Part shown: positions 27,128 to 35,368 of the stretch, in pieces
Position numbering within the stretch: the stretch's first letter is position 1
Layout: each line of letters opens with the position of its first letter
Source of the DNA: Shewanella olleyana
Lineage (GTDB): Bacteria; Pseudomonadota; Gammaproteobacteria; Enterobacterales; Shewanellaceae
NCBI RefSeq assembly: GCF_023283825.1
Contig: NZ_JAKILD010000003.1
Coordinates: forward strand, 62,001-126,000
Reading direction: 5' to 3'
DNA: 64,000 bases
Notes under the pieces: generated by a model
Database searches by the model: none
Seen by the model: the letters and a program-made list of their open reading frames with translations, nothing else
What the model was told of the DNA's origin: nothing
Made by a program: the position numbers and the translations under genes

Positions 27128-29320
27128 CTATTTAGCGGCTAATTTACGCGCTTGATGCAGCTTTTTATAGCTTTCAATCAAGCGTAAATGCGGCTCAATG
27201 CCTTCAAGATTCATGCTGGTTTTGGTTAAACCATAAAAGCGCACGGTGCCATTGACGCTGCCTACTACATTGTTCATCACTTCTTCGCCGAACATACGGT
27301 TAAAGTTATGAATGTAATGCTCAAGCTGTAAATCTTCTTCTAATTCAATCTCTAATACTGCGTTAATCGCTTGATAGAACAAGCCACGTTCGACGGTATT
27401 ATCATTAAACTGTAAGAAGTCACCGACTAATTCACTGGCTTCTTCATGGGCGCCTAATGCTAAGTAAATGAGAATTTTAAGCTCCATGATGGTCAGCTGA
27501 CCCCACACGGTATTTTCATCGAATACAATACCGATCATGGTGCGGATATCAGTGTAGTTATCTTGCTGACTTTCATCTAAACGATTCACTAAATCCACTA
27601 ATTCTTCATCAGATAGTGAGTGCAGATTTAAAATGTCTTCGCGGTAATCCAATGCTTTATTGGTGTTATCCCAAATCAAATCTTCTACTGGATACACTTC
27701 AGAAAAATCAGGTACTAACATACGACATGCCGACGCGCCCAGTTGATTAAACTCAGCGGTATAAACCTCTTTACCAAGAGCTTCTAAAATGCCGAATAAG
27801 CCATTAGCCTCTTCTTCTGACGTGCCAGAAAAATCCCATTCACGAAACTCGTAATCTGAGTTACTGCCAAAGAAGCGCCATGAAATCACCCCTGTTGAGT
27901 CAATAAAGTGCTCAACAAAGTTTTCAGGCTCGCTAACAGCCATGCTATTAAAAGTAGGCTTTGGTACGTCGTTTAAGCCTTCAAAGCTGCGACCTTGAAG
28001 TAACTCTGTAAGACTACGCTCTAGCGCTACTTCAAAACTTGGATGAGCGCCAAATGAAGCAAACACGCCGCCTGTTTTCGGGTTCATCAGGGTCACACAC
28101 ATCACTGGGAATTCACCACCTAGGGATGCATCTTTTACCACAACAGGGAAGCCCTGCGCTTCTAAGCCGTTAATGCCTGCTAAAATGCTTGGGTACTTCT
28201 CAAGCACTGACATTGGCACATCAGGTAAGATAATTTCTTGCTCAATGATTTGACGCTTAATCGCACGTTCAAAAATCTCTGATAAGCACTGCACTTGTGC
28301 TTCCTGCAGGTTATTACCTGCGCTCATGCCGTTACTTAAAAATAAGTTTTCGATTAAGTTAGATGGGAAGTAAACCGTTTCACCATCTGAATGTCGGGTG
28401 TAAGGAATCGTACAAATACCGCGCTCAATATTACCTGAGTTGGTATCAATTAAATGCGATCCACTTAGCTCGTCATCTGGATTGTAAATATCTAGCGTAT
28501 ACTCATCTAGCATGCCTGCAGGCAACGAGTCATCTTCTTCAAGCGCAAACCATTTCTCATTCGGGTAATGAACAAACTCGCTGTTGGCGATTTCATTACC
28601 AAAGAACTGATCGTTATAGAAAAAGTTATTATTAAGACGTTCAATAAACTCGCCTAATGCAGAACATAACGCACTTTCTTTAGTCGCGCCTTTACCATTG
28701 GTAAAACACATTGGTGAAGCCGCATCGCGGATATGTAATGACCACACGTTGGGTACAATATTGCGCCACGATGAAATTTCGATTTTCATCCCAAGGTCGG
28801 CAAGCATGCCGGTCATGTTTTTAATGGTTTCTTCAAGCGGTAAGTCTTTACCTAAAATAAAGGTGCTTTCATCGCTGTCAGCTTGTCCCATTAACATCGC
28901 ATTGGCATCGCTTTCGAGGCTTTCAACGGTTTCAATTTTAAACTCTGGCTGAGTCTGCACCACTTTTTTAACCGTACAGCGGTCAATCGAGCGTAAGATC
29001 CCGGTACGATCTTTTTCAGAAATATCGTCTGGTAATTCCACTTGAATTTGAAAGATTTGATTGTAGCGATCTTCAGGATCAACAATATTGTTTTGCGACA
29101 AACGAATGTTGTCGGTTGAGATATCACGCGCCTTACAATAAACCTTGATAAAGTATGCAGCACATAACGCTGATGATGCTAAGAAATAATCAAACGGACT
29201 CGGCGCCGAACCATCACCTTTATAGCGAATAGGCTGATCTGCCGTTACAGTAAAGTCGTCAAACTTGGCTTCAAGCCTTAAGTTATCGAGAAAATTAACT
29301 TTGATTTCCATTGAATACAC
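27128..29320 (-). CDS. ycaO: OsmC-YcaO fusion protein
   Basis: A 730-residue two-domain protein. Residues about 1-140 form an OsmC-like domain (VNFLDNLRLEAKFDDFTVTADQP, PSPFDYFLASSALCAAYFIKVYCKA, with the peroxidatic-type cysteine after SSAL). Residues about 195-600 form a YcaO domain, which in characterised members activates amide oxygens with ATP. ATP-site Glu-rich segments such as GKGATKESALCSALGEFIER and NLQEAQVQCLSEIFERAIKR are visible. The last 120 residues look helical and TPR-like. E. coli YcaO has been linked to RimO-dependent S12 methylthiolation, but its exact role is unsettled. No azoline-type precursor peptide or dehydrogenase is next to it, which argues against a RiPP cluster. 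Confidence 0.9.
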   Translation of the reverse strand: MYSMEIKVNFLDNLRLEAKFDDFTVTADQPIRYKGDGSAPSPFDYFLASSALCAAYFIKVYCKARDISTDNIRLSQNNIVDPEDRYNQIFQIQVELPDDISEKDRTGILRSIDRCTVKKVVQTQPEFKIETVESLESDANAMLMGQADSDESTFILGKDLPLEETIKNMTGMLADLGMKIEISSWRNIVPNVWSLHIRDAASPMCFTNGKGATKESALCSALGEFIERLNNNFFYNDQFFGNEIANSEFVHYPNEKWFALEEDDSLPAGMLDEYTLDIYNPDDELSGSHLIDTNSGNIERGICTIPYTRHSDGETVYFPSNLIENLFLSNGMSAGNNLQEAQVQCLSEIFERAIKRQIIEQEIILPDVPMSVLEKYPSILAGINGLEAQGFPVVVKDASLGGEFPVMCVTLMNPKTGGVFASFGAHPSFEVALERSLTELLQGRSFEGLNDVPKPTFNSMAVSEPENFVEHFIDSTGVISWRFFGSNSDYEFREWDFSGTSEEEANGLFGILEALGKEVYTAEFNQLGASACRMLVPDFSEVYPVEDLIWDNTNKALDYREDILNLHSLSDEELVDLVNRLDESQQDNYTDIRTMIGIVFDENTVWGQLTIMELKILIYLALGAHEEASELVGDFLQFNDNTVERGLFYQAINAVLEIELEEDLQLEHYIHNFNRMFGEEVMNNVVGSVNGTVRFYGLTKTSMNLEGIEPHLRLIESYKKLHQARKLAAK

Positions 29321-29432
29321 CCAGTGTCATGCACGGCCAAACGGCCTACTTATCGAATTAGGGTGAATTATCGGTGTTTTTGGTCAATTAGTCTTGGGTT
29401 AATTACAAATAATGCCGATTAATACTGACTCT

Positions 29433-29712
29433 AGGGCTTGTTGATCTTTGCTGGTTAAATTTTGTTTGAAATAAAAGAGTTTTAATTGAGGCGGATGGAT
29501 TGATGCCTAGTCATCTAAGCACCACTTTATTCACAAAGAAGCATTCAACAAAGAGTAAAACGCTTTTAGTCGAACCCCTTGGGCAGCGTTTGTTGGCCAT
29601 TTTTACTGCGTTATCGACTTTTTATGTAGAATAACTACACCACAAAGTCTCTGCCTTGTATAAATGGCCAACAATTCGCTGCAAAAACAACCTTGAAAGA
29701 TCAACAAACCCT
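29433..29712 (-). mobile_element. MITE-like element, family 1, copy 2 (about 280 bp)
   Basis: It runs inverted relative to copy 1 at 5350-5628: the left end GGGCTTGTTGATCTTTGCTGG matches the complement of copy 1's right end, and the right end GATCAACAAACCC its left end. It is flanked by CTA/TAG with TA at both ends. The interior contains the same lattice of words as copy 1 (GTTTGTTGGCCAT, ACTGCGTTATCGACTTTTTATG). It is non-coding and fills the spacer between the YcaO and flavin reductase genes. Confidence 0.8.
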
Positions 29713-29775
29713 AGCCACAAGACCACCAAGTATTGGTTATAGGATCACAATGCCTTGCCCAAGTTCACCATTAGT

Positions 29776-30405
29776 TTAAGCCTTGGACTTAGCCTTAGCA
29801 TAGGCAAGTCTCGAAAGTCGACCTGTTGAGTGATAACTGTCTAGACCCGATACTGCAACGCTATCAATTGCCTCAATATCAATAAAGCCGTCACTATTGA
29901 TAATAGTTTCAGGTACTAGCACTTGGGTGATCTCGCCAATAACGAGAATAGTGCTGTTGAGCTTTATTGGAGTAATTTCTCGCACTGCTAGTGACATTTT
30001 AAGCAAACTCTCGCCAACAAATGGCGCTGAAATACCTTCAAGGTATTGAGGTGTTAATCCTACTTCGTCAAACTCTGACACCTCAGCGTCATAGCGTGCT
30101 GAAGTTTGGTGGGCTTGCTGATAAATATCTGAAGACACATGATTTATCGTATAAACACCTGTCTGTTTTATATTACTAAGCGTGTCTCTTGGCACTGTAT
30201 CTGGGCGAATAATCATCCCCATCAGCGCTGGAGATGCACCTAAGTGAAACACAGAGCTGACCATCGACAGGTTAGTGATCCCGTTTTCATCTTGACTGCC
30301 AATAAGGTTTGCACTCTTAAACCCAGATAAACTATTAATAAAGTGGGCACGGTATCGCTGCTCAAATGCAGAAAAGTCGGCCGTTGAGAATTGTTTTAAA
30401 ATCAT
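29776..30405 (-). CDS. Flavin reductase-like / FMN-binding split-barrel protein
   Basis: A 209-residue protein of the flavin reductase-like FMN-binding family. The LSGFKSANLIGSQDENGITNLSMVSSVFHLGASPALMGMIIRPD stretch is the family's characteristic start of the split barrel, followed by YTINHVSSDIY and a helix with HQTSARYDAEVSEFDEVGL. Related proteins reduce or bind FMN for a partner oxygenase, but the role here is unknown. It lies 67 bp downstream of the photolyase operon on the same strand and may be cotranscribed. A link with the flavin-dependent photolyases is only a suggestion. Confidence 0.82.
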   Translation of the reverse strand: MILKQFSTADFSAFEQRYRAHFINSLSGFKSANLIGSQDENGITNLSMVSSVFHLGASPALMGMIIRPDTVPRDTLSNIKQTGVYTINHVSSDIYQQAHQTSARYDAEVSEFDEVGLTPQYLEGISAPFVGESLLKMSLAVREITPIKLNSTILVIGEITQVLVPETIINSDGFIDIEAIDSVAVSGLDSYHSTGRLSRLAYAKAKSKA

Positions 30406-30472
30406 CTTCTTCCTATGTCTGAATATCTAATCAACCTGAATTACAAGGTTGTTATAAAAGTGTTTTTCGAAC

Positions 30473-32065
30473 TCAAATAGTATCTAAGTTATCCAGTAAG
30501 CTTTCAGCATGCTGTAAAATACGCGCTCTATCTGCCTCTGACTTTTTGAGCCAATTAGCGTATACCATTCGATGACGCGGATTAACGCTAAATGCTGCTC
30601 GATGTCTGTCCATGAAATGCCAGTACAATGAATTAAGCGGGCAGGCATCTTCGGTATCAATTGCTTTCACTTGGTAATGGCAATCATCACAATAGTCGCT
30701 CATTTTATTAATGTAATTACCGCTCGCAGCATAGGCTTTTGAGCCGACAATACCGCCATCAGCGAACTGGCTCATGCCTCTGGTGTTGGGCATTTCAACC
30801 CACTCGATTGCATCGATGTAAATTCCTAAATACCAGTCATCGACTTCATCAGGGTTAATCCCAGTAATAAGGCAAAAATTGCCCGTGACCATTAAGCGCT
30901 GAATATGATGCGCATAAGCATGATCAAGTGATTGTTTGACCGCATGATGTTGGCAGTTCATTTTGGTATTAGCATCCCAAAACCATTGAGGTAAAGCGCG
31001 TCTGGCCTCCAAATGATTGAGTTGGCTATATTCAGGCATATTGGCCCAATAAATCCCCCTAACAAATTCACGCCATCCCAAAATTTGCCTAACGAAGCCT
31101 TCAATTTGTGCTAAAGAAATGGGGTTATCACCATGCTGACTTTGATGGTAAAAACCAATCGCGGTATCAATGACTCGCTGTGGGCTGAGTATTTTACTGT
31201 TTAACGCAAACGATAGCCTACTGTGATACAAGCTCCATTGACGCTGTGCTAACAAGCTATCTGCTTTAGAAGTCATCGCATCTTGAAACGTACCAAAACG
31301 AACTAAACAGTGTCGGCAAAAGTGCTCTAGTAATTGAATCGATTGCTGGCGTGTTACTGGCCAAAATAAGCTAGATGACATCTCCCCAATTGTTTCAATG
31401 TGATGCCGCTTGAGCCGGTCGATAATCGCACTGACATCATTAGCAAAAACAAGCGGTTCAGGTATATCAGGCAAGTCATTTGATTTAAGCTTTTGACGAT
31501 TATCAGCATCAAAGTTCCACTGACCTCCCGCAGGCTCCTTGCCTTCCATTAATAGGTTAAAACGCTTCCTCATTTTGCGATAAAAGTGTTCCATCCTATG
31601 CTTGGTTGATGCCTTAAAATCGTTATTTAATTCAGCATCAGATAGATAAAAATGTTCGGTTTCATAGGCCAGACTTTCAATAGCGTTACTTTCACAAAAA
31701 CAACGCAGTTGCTCCCGTAAGCGATACTCGTCTGGCAACTGATATTCAAATTGCTTGATACCATATTGAACAATCAACTCATTGAGTAAATCCCCAAGAT
31801 CTGAAAACAAAGCATCTGAATACAAAGCAGTGTCATCTAAGGTCAAGTGCAATACCTGATGCCCAGCTTGGCTAAGCGCTTGTGAAAATTGTTCCATTGC
31901 TGCAAAGAATGCACAGATTTTTTGCCCATGATGGCGAGTATAATTTGCCTCTTGCTTTAGCTCAGCGATGAGATACACAGTGTCAGGGTCTTTATCGGTA
32001 AACCAAGAATGTGACGCATTAAGCTGATCGCCAAGAATAAGCCGTAATCGTTTCGCTTTAATCAT
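30473..32065 (-). CDS. Iron-sulfur bacterial cryptochrome/photolyase (FeS-BCP, PhrB/CryB-like)
   Basis: A 530-residue FAD protein expected to repair UV lesions, notably (6-4) photoproducts in characterised relatives, in blue light. The ATG at 32065 is preferred because AGGA precedes it and it overlaps the DUF2256 stop in ATGATTAA. The N-terminal LRLILGDQLNASHSW is the family start. The four [4Fe-4S] cysteines are seen at 371, 459, 462 and 475, with spacings 88-3-13 identical to Agrobacterium PhrB. The AHHIQRLMVTGNF and NTRGMSQFADGG flavin-site segments are intact. It is the third gene of a cry-DASH/DUF2256/FeS-BCP operon. Confidence 0.92.
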   Translation of the reverse strand: MIKAKRLRLILGDQLNASHSWFTDKDPDTVYLIAELKQEANYTRHHGQKICAFFAAMEQFSQALSQAGHQVLHLTLDDTALYSDALFSDLGDLLNELIVQYGIKQFEYQLPDEYRLREQLRCFCESNAIESLAYETEHFYLSDAELNNDFKASTKHRMEHFYRKMRKRFNLLMEGKEPAGGQWNFDADNRQKLKSNDLPDIPEPLVFANDVSAIIDRLKRHHIETIGEMSSSLFWPVTRQQSIQLLEHFCRHCLVRFGTFQDAMTSKADSLLAQRQWSLYHSRLSFALNSKILSPQRVIDTAIGFYHQSQHGDNPISLAQIEGFVRQILGWREFVRGIYWANMPEYSQLNHLEARRALPQWFWDANTKMNCQHHAVKQSLDHAYAHHIQRLMVTGNFCLITGINPDEVDDWYLGIYIDAIEWVEMPNTRGMSQFADGGIVGSKAYAASGNYINKMSDYCDDCHYQVKAIDTEDACPLNSLYWHFMDRHRAAFSVNPRHRMVYANWLKKSEADRARILQHAESLLDNLDTI

Positions 32066-32231
32066 GTTTAATCCTATTACGATCGCCAGCACACCGCTTG
32101 GAGCAATACTTCACATTAACCCAGTCTTTGTGCCACTTTTTACGCCAGCTGAAAGGACGTAAACATACGGGACAAGTCTTATCGCTAAATGGCGTTCTGT
32201 TAGCCGAATGACCATGACAGGGTTTACTCAT
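32058..32231 (-). CDS. DUF2256 small zinc-ribbon-like protein
   Basis: A basic protein of 57 residues from ATG at 32231 (a GTG four codons upstream is possible). The core TCPVCLRPFSWRKKWHKDWVNVKYCSKRCAGDR has two CxxC-type pairs (CPVC and CSKRC), the DUF2256 pattern, probably binding zinc. It is coupled on both sides: its ATG overlaps the DASH cryptochrome stop (ATGAGTAA) and its own stop overlaps the photolyase ATG. DUF2256 genes are often found next to photolyases. The function is unproven; a DNA-binding or photolyase-assisting role is inference from the coupling. Confidence 0.85.
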   Translation of the reverse strand: MSKPCHGHSANRTPFSDKTCPVCLRPFSWRKKWHKDWVNVKYCSKRCAGDRNRIKHD

Positions 32232-33765
32232 TAGGTAATTCACTGCTGTTTGACTGGCGCTGATCTAGCGTTCCCTTATTTGCTAGGGCATCATCAATAG
32301 GCCAGTCATCAATATTCACTGAGTCCAATAGTGGTTTATCAAGGCAGCAATCATTGGATGGCGAACACCAACGAGCAACAAAGTCACCGTTTGGATCGTA
32401 TTGCTGAGTCTGTTTTTCAATGTTGAAGTGCCGACCTCCTCTTGGGTCTACTCCAACTCCGGCAATGTATTGCCAGTTTCCCCAATTTGAGGCGACATCA
32501 TAATCAACTAATTGCTGCTCAAAATAAGCCGCGCCATAACGCCAATCGACGCCTAATTCATTCACTAAGCAACTGGCCACAATTTGCCTGCCTCGATTTG
32601 ACATATACCCTGTTGCATTTAACTGCTTCATACAAGCATTAACCAATGGATATGGAGTGGCCCCTTGGCACCACTTTTGAAAACGTTCAGGGTAAAAAGC
32701 CGTTAACGGCGCACACTTTGCTAAGCCTTTAAAACTGAATAACCTTTTACCTAACTGCAGTGCTAACCAATGAAAATACTCTCGCCACAACAATTCGAAA
32801 CCAATCCAATAAGTTGATTCGTTATCACCATGCTGTAACTCATATTTTTTAATAGCAGCCCAAACTTGCCTTGCAGACACATTGCCATTAGCTAAAAAAA
32901 CACTGAATTTAGTCGAGTTTTCAAAACCATCTAAGGCATTACGGGTTTGCTTATAAGTTGACGGATTTGTTGAGGAAAAATAATCATTAATATGCTGAAG
33001 AGCTGATAATTCACCACCTTTAATTCGTTCACTATTAATGACATTAGCTGTTATAGACAGCTCTGTTGTAGGCAGTTCGGTTGAAGATAGTTCTATTGAA
33101 GGTAGCTCTGTTGAAGTGCCTAATGAGCTTGGCTCGATAAAAAACTCACTCACGATATGACATGGTCTTGGCAGATCCTCTGACCAAGACAGTGGTGATT
33201 CGTCAATAGATGAATCATATGAGTCAGGTGAGTGAGATGAAGAGAGCCAGGTTTGACGGGGTTCTGAAACTGGTAATTTAGACTTTTCAACTCTTCGCCT
33301 GAATTGCGAAAAACTACCTAATTCATCTGCTATGCCTTGTATTTGAGTCTGGCAAAATAAGCTATCACTCCATTCGCTAATCAGCTTGATGTGGCCTAAC
33401 CTTTGGTGACATTGCCGCCAAATCTGTTGTTCATACCAACCTACAGAATTTGAATACCCTATCGCCTCGATATCATTACTGAATGCAAGATCGCAAATCA
33501 CCTTAATAGGATCGCCATAACACACATGTAAAACATGACCATGCATTGCCAACTGTTCACGTAAGTCAGCAATAGATTGATTAATAAATGCTAGCCTGTG
33601 GTGGCCAAGACTGCGCTGCTGATAGTCTTTGGGTTGAAAGCTCGATGAGTCAAAAATATAAGCAAACGCAATTTCTCGACTTTGACCAATCAGTGCGCTC
33701 AAAGCCAAATTATCTTTTAGTCTTAAATCTTGAGTGAAAACGAATAAAGAACGATATCCAGACAA
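32224..33765 (-). CDS. DASH-family cryptochrome/photolyase
   Basis: A 513-residue FAD flavoprotein. DASH members repair cyclobutane dimers in single-stranded or looped DNA and may signal. The photolyase N-domain starts SLFVFTQDLRLKDNLALSAL. The FAD domain has GRQIVASCLVNELGVDWRYGAAYFE and SNWGNWQYIAGVGVDPRGGRHFN, the DASH signature. It is longer than usual because of a low-complexity insert at about residues 205-240 with a fourfold five-residue repeat of [ST]-x-E-L type, encoded by a 15-bp tandem array. It is the first gene of the three-gene photolyase operon and has RBS-free overlap coupling to the next gene. Confidence 0.92.
   Translation of the reverse strand: MSGYRSLFVFTQDLRLKDNLALSALIGQSREIAFAYIFDSSSFQPKDYQQRSLGHHRLAFINQSIADLREQLAMHGHVLHVCYGDPIKVICDLAFSNDIEAIGYSNSVGWYEQQIWRQCHQRLGHIKLISEWSDSLFCQTQIQGIADELGSFSQFRRRVEKSKLPVSEPRQTWLSSSHSPDSYDSSIDESPLSWSEDLPRPCHIVSEFFIEPSSLGTSTELPSIELSSTELPTTELSITANVINSERIKGGELSALQHINDYFSSTNPSTYKQTRNALDGFENSTKFSVFLANGNVSARQVWAAIKKYELQHGDNESTYWIGFELLWREYFHWLALQLGKRLFSFKGLAKCAPLTAFYPERFQKWCQGATPYPLVNACMKQLNATGYMSNRGRQIVASCLVNELGVDWRYGAAYFEQQLVDYDVASNWGNWQYIAGVGVDPRGGRHFNIEKQTQQYDPNGDFVARWCSPSNDCCLDKPLLDSVNIDDWPIDDALANKGTLDQRQSNSSELPNE
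33059..33118 (-). repeat. In-frame 15-bp tandem array inside the DASH cryptochrome gene
   Basis: Four diverged 15-bp units (AGCTCTGTTGTAGGC and variants on the plus strand) encode four five-residue repeats, STELP/SIELS/STELP/TTELS. The length is a multiple of three, so the frame is kept. It lies between the N-terminal and FAD domains. Confidence 0.88.
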
Positions 33766-33837
33766 AACACACCTAAATCAGATTCAAATTTGTCATTGAT
33801 ACGCTAGGGAGTCAGAAAAAGTTTATTAATGGGGCCT

Positions 33838-34113
33838 TTAAGACCGAATGTCACTGTCATCTTGGGCGTGTTTAAGCTTTTCAGCCTCATCGTGTTCCTT
33901 CTCATGTTGCATGAGGAGTAATGTTAAATACATTTTGGTGGGTAAAGATAGCGCCATACCAAATGCAACACACATGGCACTTATAATAATGCCATGTAGT
34001 CCCATTTCATCAATTGTATCGCTAAATAGATGTAAATAAATACCAAGTAAAATAAGACAAAAGCCCAAAGTAACACTGACTTTAAGAAGATTGATGATTC
34101 CTTTTTTAGTCAT
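33838..34113 (-). CDS. Small two-helix membrane protein of unknown function
   Basis: A 91-residue protein with two predicted transmembrane helices (about residues 9-29, LLKVSVTLGFCLILLGIYLHL, and 39-60, GIIISAMCVAFGMALSLPTKM). A charged cytoplasmic tail follows (EKEHDEAEKLKHAQDDSD). It starts at ATG and lies upstream of the cryptochrome gene on the same strand, 72 bp away, so cotranscription is possible. I recognise no family. The clear alternation of hydrophobic helices and charged tail makes it a likely real gene. Confidence 0.65.
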   Translation of the reverse strand: MTKKGIINLLKVSVTLGFCLILLGIYLHLFSDTIDEMGLHGIIISAMCVAFGMALSLPTKMYLTLLLMQHEKEHDEAEKLKHAQDDSDIRS

Positions 34114-34326
34114 TTTTAACCCATTGATATTAGTTTTGTTAAACTATAAAGCCTATCAATAAAGCATAGCTTGGATTCAGATTGTTAGAAAGCTAACAAC
34201 TGGCCATTGAATACTTTCATTCTGTTTATCAATTTTTTCGCTAAATAAAGCCAAATGACATCATTTTTAGACGCCAAAACAAGGACTGTTCTTTAGTCAA
34301 AGAGTATAAGGTTAGTCAGAAAATAT

Positions 34327-34637
34327 AAGGGCTGTTGATTTTTACTAGTGGAACCTCTTCGAGTTAAAAAGGTTTTAATCGAGATGAGTGAATGAATACC
34401 TACTCAACTAAGCAACTAAGCAACTAAGCAACTAAGCAACTAAGCAACTCTTTATTTAAAAGGATGCATTCAGTAAAGAGTAAAGGTTTTTAGCCGCTCC
34501 CTCTGGCCAGCGTTTGTTGGTCATTTTTACTGCGCTATCGGCTTTTGTGCAAAGTAACTGCATCACAAAGCCGGTGTCTTATCTTAAGATTCAAATAATT
34601 CACTGTAAAAATAACCTTTAAAGCTCAACAAGCTCTA
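34327..34637 (-). mobile_element. Degenerate MITE-like element, family 1, copy 3
   Basis: It follows copy 2 (29433-29712) in order and orientation: GGGCTGTTGAT at the left, GAGTAAAGGTTTTTAGCCG, CAGCGTTTGTTGGTCATTTTTACTGCG and CTCAACAAGCTC at the right. It is clearly diverged, with worn ends. It is longer because an 8-bp tandem array has expanded inside it. The rest of spacer 34114-34658 shows nothing else. Confidence 0.7.
34405..34449 (+). repeat. 8-bp tandem array (CAACTAAG, 5.6 copies) inside MITE copy 3
   Basis: Copy 2 has CATCTAAGCAC at the matching place, so the array appears to have grown by slippage from a sequence of the element itself. The units are perfect, which implies recent expansion. 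Confidence 0.88.
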
Positions 34638-34658
34638 TATCAAAAGTACTTCAAATAA

Positions 34659-35339
34659 CTACTTTCCCCAAGGATTACTTGGGTCTTGAGAAGGCGCTGG
34701 ACGATTTTTATCACTGCGCTTGTTTTGAGCATAGTTATCCTGCACTCTTGGTTTGTCTTTTCCATATTGTTTCGGACGACTGTTGTTCTGCTTCATTTCT
34801 TCATAATCAGCGGTAGCTTTTTCGCGCATTTCAGCAATCAACTCAACGGTCAACTCTTGAGGTTTACGCGGCACAATACCGTCAGCAAAGCCACGCTCAC
34901 GGGGTTTTAATTCAAACTGCGCCGCACTGCCTTTTGGCATACTTTTAAAACGGTATAGATAAAAGCTTTCAACCCGCTCTCGCGCCCATTCAGTTTTCTT
35001 TAAAAACTTAAGGCAGGACTCTAAACTAGGATTATTGTTAAAACACTCTAAACGCAGCGCCGCATAGAGAATCTTCCAATCATAAAAATCCACAAGCTCA
35101 GACACCATCGTTTCCGACTTTAATCCATGTAATGGGTTATTTTGTTGTAGTTCAATCATGAGAGATCCCAGTAACCGCATTGCGGTATCGATATTGCTAA
35201 AGTGCAAAGGACAAGAATAATAATCTAATGATAGCAAGCGACAGCCTAGCTTAGCTAGCACAAGCCTGTGTTTATCATAAAAAGCATTAAAGCACTCCAA
35301 ACATGCTTTTACGTCTATTCTACCGATTGAGCATTCCAT
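34659..35339 (-). CDS. Hypothetical protein divergent from the RIO1 kinase
   Basis: Taken from ATG at 35339 the product has 226 residues; a TTG start at 35369 would give 236 but abuts the divergent RIO1 start. I recognise no domain. The N-terminal two thirds is rich in Cys, Leu and aromatic residues (CLECFNAFYDKHRLVLAKLGCRLLSLDYYSC). The C-terminal 60 residues are charged, polar and probably disordered (NNSRPKQYGKDKPRVQDNYAQNKRSDKNRPAPSQ), ending PSNPWGK. Cytosolic by composition. A shared promoter region with the RIO1 kinase gene suggests co-regulation only. Confidence 0.68.
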   Translation of the reverse strand: MECSIGRIDVKACLECFNAFYDKHRLVLAKLGCRLLSLDYYSCPLHFSNIDTAMRLLGSLMIELQQNNPLHGLKSETMVSELVDFYDWKILYAALRLECFNNNPSLESCLKFLKKTEWARERVESFYLYRFKSMPKGSAAQFELKPRERGFADGIVPRKPQELTVELIAEMREKATADYEEMKQNNSRPKQYGKDKPRVQDNYAQNKRSDKNRPAPSQDPSNPWGK

Positions 35340-35368
35340 ATAGAGGCTAATTACGGTATAACGGCGCA

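Noticed and set aside
27128-29320. RiPP (azole/thioamide peptide) biosynthetic cluster around YcaO
   Set aside because: No precursor peptide, flavin dehydrogenase, E1-like partner or exporter adjacent; the OsmC fusion points to the housekeeping YcaO type.
29776-30405. Flavin reductase as a dedicated photolyase partner
   Set aside because: It follows the operon by 67 bp on the same strand, but photolyases use photoreduction and no coupling overlap exists, so only proximity supports it.
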